From Planococcus citri (Eukaryota; Arthropoda; Insecta; Hemiptera; Pseudococcidae), in NCBI RefSeq assembly GCF_950023065.1, contig NC_088679.1, forward strand, positions 52,638,001-52,702,000: a stretch of DNA of 64,000 nucleotides. The letters are read 5' to 3'. The translations under genes and the position numbers were made by a program. Of this stretch, positions 59,239-64,000 are shown in pieces. Position 1 is the stretch's first letter, and every line of letters starts with the position of its first letter. The notes under the pieces are model-generated. The model ran no database searches. It saw nothing but the letters and a program-made list of their open reading frames with translations, and was not told where the DNA came from.

Positions 59239-60298
59239 TGTTATCTTAGAATTGATAATGATCGGCGATGGAAGGTAGGTTTGGTACCTATCGTTTTTGC
59301 TGGTATCTCTCATAAATATCACCTAAAGGGGGAGATTTATTCGACTCCTGACTAGCTCAGATGGGAGTTCTCTTGAGTGACCATTAAAGATTCTAAGTCA
59401 TCAAAGTACAGAAATGATCAACATTTAAATACCATTTATGTACAAGTTTTATTCAGTCAAGACATTCACTACATCTACATTATTTATAACATATTGAAAT
59501 ATGTTATTGATTTATTAAATGCGTTCAATCTAGACAGATAGGATGGTGCTTAAGGCACTTCTCCTGGCAGATACGACAATTACACATGGAATTGAGACCT
59601 TACTAATCAAGTATCATACTACGATTATGTATGCGAAAAATGTACCTAATGACGTGAGTGAGGAATCCATGCTCCATCCCTCACGTCTAATGACATCATC
59701 TATTAATTACGATATGGTTATAATTAATATGGTGGCTGAGAGACCACCGAGTAAGCTTTCACTTACCATAAACTGCTCACTGTCACACCACCTCTTTTCC
59801 TTAGCCTACCCCAATACTAGTGGCTGTCGGTGGCTGCTTTACGACGAGACACACGTATCACACGCTTCATTCAAGATGCCTAGGTTTATCTTGATATGAC
59901 CGCAAAGGTTATAATCGTCGGATCATTACCTCAGAGAATTAATTAATAACTACCAACGATTACGATAAACTCAAATATTATCTTAAACACACGCGAGGTG
60001 GGTTAACCTATGAATAATGTAACTCTAGGCTAGGCCTGTCGTTACATACAAATTACTCCTGAACCACATACTTCGACGAGGATCTTGCCACGGCCGATCG
60101 CAAAAACCAAGTGATGATACCTTTCAATCGTCGGAAGCTCGTGCCTCCTTCACGATTGAAAGGTATTGTTCACACCCTATGTAATAATATTTTCCCACGT
60201 TACTGGAACCCTCTTTACTAATAGCAATAAATCACATCGCGTAAAGGGTTACCCTAAGATCTATCACCTAGCAGGTGGAGGCAGATTGCACCATAACA
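59239..60298 (-). repeat. 5' LTR of the giant retrotransposon
   Basis: 1,060 bp, apparently identical to 38838-39897. In element orientation it begins at 60298 with TGTTATGG and ends at 59239 with GATAACA. It contains a TATA-like box, an AATAAA signal shortly after it, and a 15-bp hairpin near its start. A 118-codon open frame on the opposite strand (59543-59899) is repeated in the other LTR and is taken as chance. Confidence 0.97.
59481..59488 (-). promoter_or_regulatory. TATA-like box of the 5' LTR promoter
   Basis: The minus strand reads TATAAATA here, about 30 nt upstream of an AATAAA at 59453-59448. A TATA box followed closely by a polyadenylation signal is the usual U3-R layout. The same pair lies in the 3' LTR at 39087-39080 and 39052-39047. 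Start-site position is inference. Confidence 0.5.
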
Positions 60299-60302
60299 AA
60301 TT
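60299..60302. other. Target-site duplication, right copy (AATT)
   Basis: AATT directly follows the CA end of the right LTR and matches 38834-38837. Confidence 0.85.
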
Positions 60303-60374
60303 CAGTGGAAATATTCATTTATTCAGTTGAAAGTCACTCAAAACTTTTTTTTAGCTCGACAGGTGCCCCTGCAT

Positions 60375-60958
60375 GGAGGGAAGATATGGGTCTTCAATGA
60401 TGGGAGATTTTCGAGAAAAAATATGTGATTTTTTCACTGTACCTTCTATCCTAGAGCTGCTTGGGAAAAAATGGTCCAGTTCTAATGCTGGAGAAATATT
60501 TTGGAATACAGTGGTACCAATTTTTTAATACCAATCTAATTACAGCAAATTTCAAAATTTTAAAAATGTGATCACCTTTTGTCCAAATAGGTATATTTTT
60601 TCTTGATTTTTTGAAATTGAGTAACCAAAACATTGCATGGTACCGCTGTATTCCAAAATACGTATTTCCTCATGTTTCAGAAATGATATCTTTCAGGGTT
60701 TTTACTCAATCAATGTGTAATATTCTGGAAAAAAATATTTTCAAAATACATACCTAGACCTACTTACAAATTTTTTCATAAATGAGCAATTTGAAAATTT
60801 TCAAGCGTTCAGAAGAACTTTGAAAATGATCTTAGATTTTGGGATTAGGCCAGTTTTCCCAAAACAGTTTGGGCAGAGCCTAGTGCGAAAAAATCACAAT
60901 TTTTTTTCTTAAAAATGCCCTCCCTTTGAGAACCCATATCCTCTCTAGGGATATACTT
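60375..60958. repeat. Palindromic dispersed repeat, copy 2
   Basis: Left half GAGGGAAGATATGGGTCTTC ... TGTGATTTTTTCACT ... TTTTGGAATACAGTGGTACC, mirrored by TGGTACCGCTGTATTCCAAA ... ATCACAATTTTTTTTC ... GAACCCATATCCTCTC on the right. Same family as 7550-8110. Confidence 0.7.
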
Positions 60959-61450
60959 CCGAAACTAAAATTTTTTCGATATGACTTTTAATTAAAAAAT
61001 GAAGTACGCATGCATTTTTTTCTCGCGATCCATTTTACAGTAGATACGATCAAATACTGAAATGAGAACCACTTTTGCTCGAGTGAGAAAAGTGTTATTT
61101 TCAGGTCATAAATTACCTGAATATTTTAAACAAATAAGTACCTACTTAAGTCAGTAAATCAAAATGTCGAAAAATGCACGTAGACAGTTGTACGAGTAGT
61201 TTTGCCTATTTTCACGTTTTGATCATATTCAAACGACCATCATCGCATTTTGAGGCCCCCTTTCGACAAAATTGAAAGAAGTGTATTTTCCAGGAACAAA
61301 CTTTTTTCAAAAATCCAATTTTTCCACTCATGCTGAATTTTTTCCTGGAAATGCAAGAACAGTGATACTGATACCTAATGATAGCATTAAAAAAATAGAA
61401 ATTAGGAACAAAATTTCGAATAAAAAAAATACGTAGTACGAGTAGGTAAC

Positions 61451-62170
61451 TACAGGGTGGATCGTTAAAAAAAATCATGGATTTCGGCCAGATTCAGCGA
61501 AGATCTTAATTTTGAGTAGAATGTCACTCAGAAAAACCATGAGCCATCAAAGAAGGAGAATTTTTGAAAAAATCGTGGATTTTCTCACTATAGCTCCCAC
61601 TCATCCTGTTTCAGCAAAATTAGCCCACTTCCAAAAGATAGTAAGTATGTAGTTGTGATTCTGAGTCGACCTAGGGCATTTCCATCGAAATCCAAGACTA
61701 CCTACTTTTAGGGTTCTACTGAACGGTTGAAAATTTTATTATCATTTATTTTTGGATGAATTTGAGTTTTGAAAATCTTTTATTCAGAAATATTTCACAT
61801 TATTTATGCCAAAATATCGAAAGATGAGGTTTTTGAAGTTGTGGAAATATTTTTGGAACGCTGTGATGCCCATTTTTTTTTTAGTAATTATTGCCAATTT
61901 GAAAAAACCTGAAAAATATCATTTGGCTATTTTTCTCAAATGACCAAAAAAATGGAACCACTGCGTTCCAAAATATGTTTTCAAAACCCAAATTTATCCA
62001 AAAATAAGCCATTTGAAAAGTTTTTAATCACCCAGTAGAACTCTAAAAGTGGTATTGGATTTTGACGACAACAGTACAGATCGACGCAGAATCTCAAATA
62101 CGTGCTTTCATTTACTGGGACTGGGCCATATTTCTCAAAACAGGTTGGGTAGTGACAGGATTTTAGGAGC
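61451..62170. repeat. Palindromic dispersed repeat, copy 3
   Basis: Shares AAAATCGTGGATTTTCT, GCCAAAATATCGAAAGATGA, TTGGAACGCTGTGATGCCCA and the inverse GGAACCACTGCGTTCCAAAA with copies 1 and 2, and ends near CAAAACAGGTTGGGTAG. The intervening 60959-61450 is AT-rich with no gene. Confidence 0.65.
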
Positions 62171-62222
62171 TAAAATTTCTTGTGAGTAACTTTCAATTCA
62201 AATTTCAAAATGAAGATCTCTA

Positions 62223-63420
62223 AATATGAGGGCAAATACAAATTCGGCACATTCTCACTTCTTGCATACAAACTCGGCACAATGCTAGAAATCGCTCCCT
62301 AATGACACATACAAATTCGGCACATACAAACTCGGCACACAAGAAAAAAAAGAACGAAATTAACACATACAAACTCGGCACATAGGAAAGAATGAACCTC
62401 GCATTTAAAACATGAATGTAAAAAACTTGTCGCACCTAACCTACGCATAAATACGCAAGTAGATAGGTACCTAGTTTAGGTACGTACTCAAATACGGATA
62501 ATAGGGATAATTCTATGTAGGTACTAGCCTACTAGGTACCTAACAAGGGAGGTGCCCCAGGTGACCTCAACGATTCTTGCACCATTAGATAGAGGACATC
62601 GAATATAGCTTAACCACAAATTTTAAGCTGCTGAAGTTGATATTTCAGCCGTCCAGGGCGATTTTTCGATTTTCACATAAGTATCATACCTACGTAGCAA
62701 TTATGAAAAATTGTCCAAAAATAGTTGGCCCAGGTCGCATACCAAATCCTTTCATATTATTTTGGCATTTTAATAGTACGTATGATGAGACTAACCCACA
62801 GTGAAATTTTCTACTGCTGAAGTTGATATTTCGGCCGTGCAGGACAATTTTTCGATTTTCACATTGCAATTTTGAAATAAAAATTGGTCAAAAATCGAAA
62901 AATCGCCCTAGACCGCTGAAATATCATCTTTGGCAGTGAAAATTTGGGGTAAGTATGTTCGGTGTCCTCTATCCAATATGGTGCAAGAATCGTTGAAATC
63001 GTTGAAATCGGTGAATGTCACCTGAGGCACCTCCCTTGCCAGTATTGTAAGTACATGAATTAACAGAGTAGGTAGTAGGTACCTACTTTTTTGATAAGTA
63101 TGTATGTACGTATCTGCCTTGGATGAAATCTATTGAGAACATAATGAGTGGATACATGTTCTATCTATTTTACCTATTTTACTATTTTCTAGCGTGTCGA
63201 ATTAGTATGTAGGTATGTTCTTTTTTCGGTTTCGTTCATTTTTTCCAATGTGCCGAATTTGTATGTGTTCTTTTCGATTTCGTTCGCTCATTCTAATGTG
63301 CCGAATTTGTATGTGTTACTTTCGTTCTTTTTTTCTCATGTGCCGAGTTTGTATGCGTCATTTCTGACCCCCTGGTGTGCTTACTTATCTTGTGCCGAAA
63401 TTGTATATGCCCAAATATGA
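62223..63420. mobile_element. Foldback element with CAAATTCGGCACA arrays
   Basis: The left arm (62223-62385) holds several copies of ACAAATTCGGCACATA or the ACAAACTCGGCACA variant. The right arm (about 63195-63420) holds the inverse TGTGCCGAATTTGTATGTG. The outer ends also pair (ATATGAGGGCAAATAC against GTATATGCCCAAATAT). A second inverted-repeat element sits between the arms. No coding capacity. Confidence 0.8.
62544..63038. mobile_element. Long-TIR MITE nested in the 62.2-63.4 kb foldback
   Basis: CAAGGGAGGTGCCCCAGGTG at the left is mirrored by the right end (inverse of CACCTGAGGCACCTCCCTTG). Pairing runs inward for about 130 bp through AACGATTCTTGCACCAT, TAGAGGACA and AAATCGCCCT-like segments. 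No target duplication was identified. Confidence 0.8.
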
Positions 63421-64000
63421 AAGGTAAGTTTCTTAAAAACATCGAAAAATTGAAAAAATTGTTGATTAAAATATTCAAAAATTCTTCAATACTTGAGTAG
63501 GACCTATTTACAGTACTTAAGACCTAGGCATAAAAAAGTTACAAAATCAAAAATTTGTTGGGAAAGCAAAAAAATAATAAATAAAAATATTCTAATCTAC
63601 CTAGGTACCTACTCTAAAAGAATTTTTTTCATCATTTTCAAAATATTTTTCGCTTGAATAAAGTTGAGTAAGGGAAATTCATCAATTTTTTCAAAGATTT
63701 CGAAAGTAAAACTTTAATTACGAAAAGTCTACTGTCACTCGTGTCAATTTGACTTGAAATATCGGTAATCGATCATTTTTCTCTCAATTCATCTACAAGT
63801 TTGACACAATATTATTAGGAACTTAAAGAGATTTTTTCCAAATGTTCTAAAGGCATGGTAAACGTCAAAAACTAAACGCAATTTTTCATTTTTTGAAAAT
63901 CTAACCAGATATCTAAAAATTTTTGGAGTTTTTAAGAATTTGATGCAATTTACATTAATTATTTTATGTAGGTAATAATCTGTCGAAATATCAAGAAATT
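63421..64000. other. Non-coding, no gene seen
   Basis: AT-rich sequence to the end of the window, with no frame or repeat worth naming. Confidence 0.6.

Larger units (their letters stand above)
38838..60298 (-). mobile_element. Giant LTR retrotransposon (Ty3/Gypsy-like), complete
   Basis: Two direct repeats of 1,060 bp (38838-39897 and 59239-60298) bound a 21,461-bp unit. Each LTR starts TGTTAT and ends ATAACA, so the ends form a 6-bp inverted repeat. The host sequence AATT occurs just outside both ends (38834-38837, 60299-60302), the 4-bp duplication expected of a Ty3/Gypsy-type integrase. The coding strand is minus, so the right LTR is the 5' LTR. Internal order: PBS candidate, 3.2-kb leader, gag, in-frame stop, ORF X, -1 frameshift signal, pol, 4.1-kb structured non-coding stretch, ORF3, polypurine tract, 3' LTR. 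Typical Gypsy elements are about 5-12 kb, so this one is unusually long. By eye the LTRs do not differ, which implies a recent insertion. The large frames are intact apart from the TAA between gag and ORF X. Confidence 0.97.

Noticed and set aside
1..64000. CRISPR arrays, prokaryotic operons, rRNA or tRNA genes
   Set aside because: Short repeats are irregular or inverted and belong to transposons. No cloverleaf or rRNA sequence was recognised, and the sequence is eukaryotic in character.

Overview
The window is animal nuclear DNA: AT-rich, almost gene-free and full of degenerate transposon remnants. The short motif TAGGTA/TACCTA, often as the palindrome TAGGTACCTA, is sprinkled through the non-coding sequence on both strands. 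Together with LINE fragments and many MITE-type elements, this suggests an arthropod, probably a hemipteran insect such as an aphid or scale insect. That placement is inference. I see no host protein-coding gene, tRNA, rRNA or CRISPR array.

The centre of the window (38838-60298) is one structurally complete LTR retrotransposon of 21,461 bp, inserted on the minus strand. Its two 1,060-bp LTRs look identical by eye, begin TG and end CA, and are flanked by a 4-bp duplication (AATT), so the insertion is recent. In element order it carries: 5' LTR, primer-binding-site candidate, 3.2-kb leader (with a hAT-like MITE nested in it), gag (463 codons), an in-frame TAA, a 179-codon continuation of the same frame (ORF X), a -1 frameshift signal (GGGAAAC followed by a predicted H-type pseudoknot), and a very large pol. 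Pol contains, in order, a degenerate SGNH-like region, protease, Ty3/Gypsy-type RT, a degenerate RNase H, integrase, a second RNase H with all its acidic residues, and a disordered tail with four AT-hooks. Downstream lie a 4.1-kb non-coding stretch with an array of covarying hairpins, ORF3 (735 codons: RING-H2-like finger, coiled coil, AT-hooks, degenerate SGNH-like domain), a possible 116-codon ORF, and the 3' LTR. Gag would build the particle and Pol would copy and insert the RNA. Translation of Pol is best explained by -1 frameshifting from ORF X, because the first SGNH-like motif lies upstream of the first ATG of pol. ORF3 has no known role and probably needs a subgenomic RNA.

The left flank (1-38837) is intergenic or intronic sequence. 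It holds a short TA-flanked MITE (2260-2437), diverged direct repeats (3430-4160), a palindromic repeat (7550-8110), two decayed LINE 3' ends (8995-9660; 12597-13124), two long TA-flanked inverted-repeat elements (15012-15947; 18932-20069, the latter hosting a second MITE), a four-level nest of LINEs and hAT-like MITEs (26590-28145), a palindromic element (31179-31659), and a foldback of about 140-bp units (37378-38388).

The right flank (60299-64000) holds two more copies of the palindromic repeat seen near 7.5-8.1 kb and a foldback element with another MITE nested inside it.
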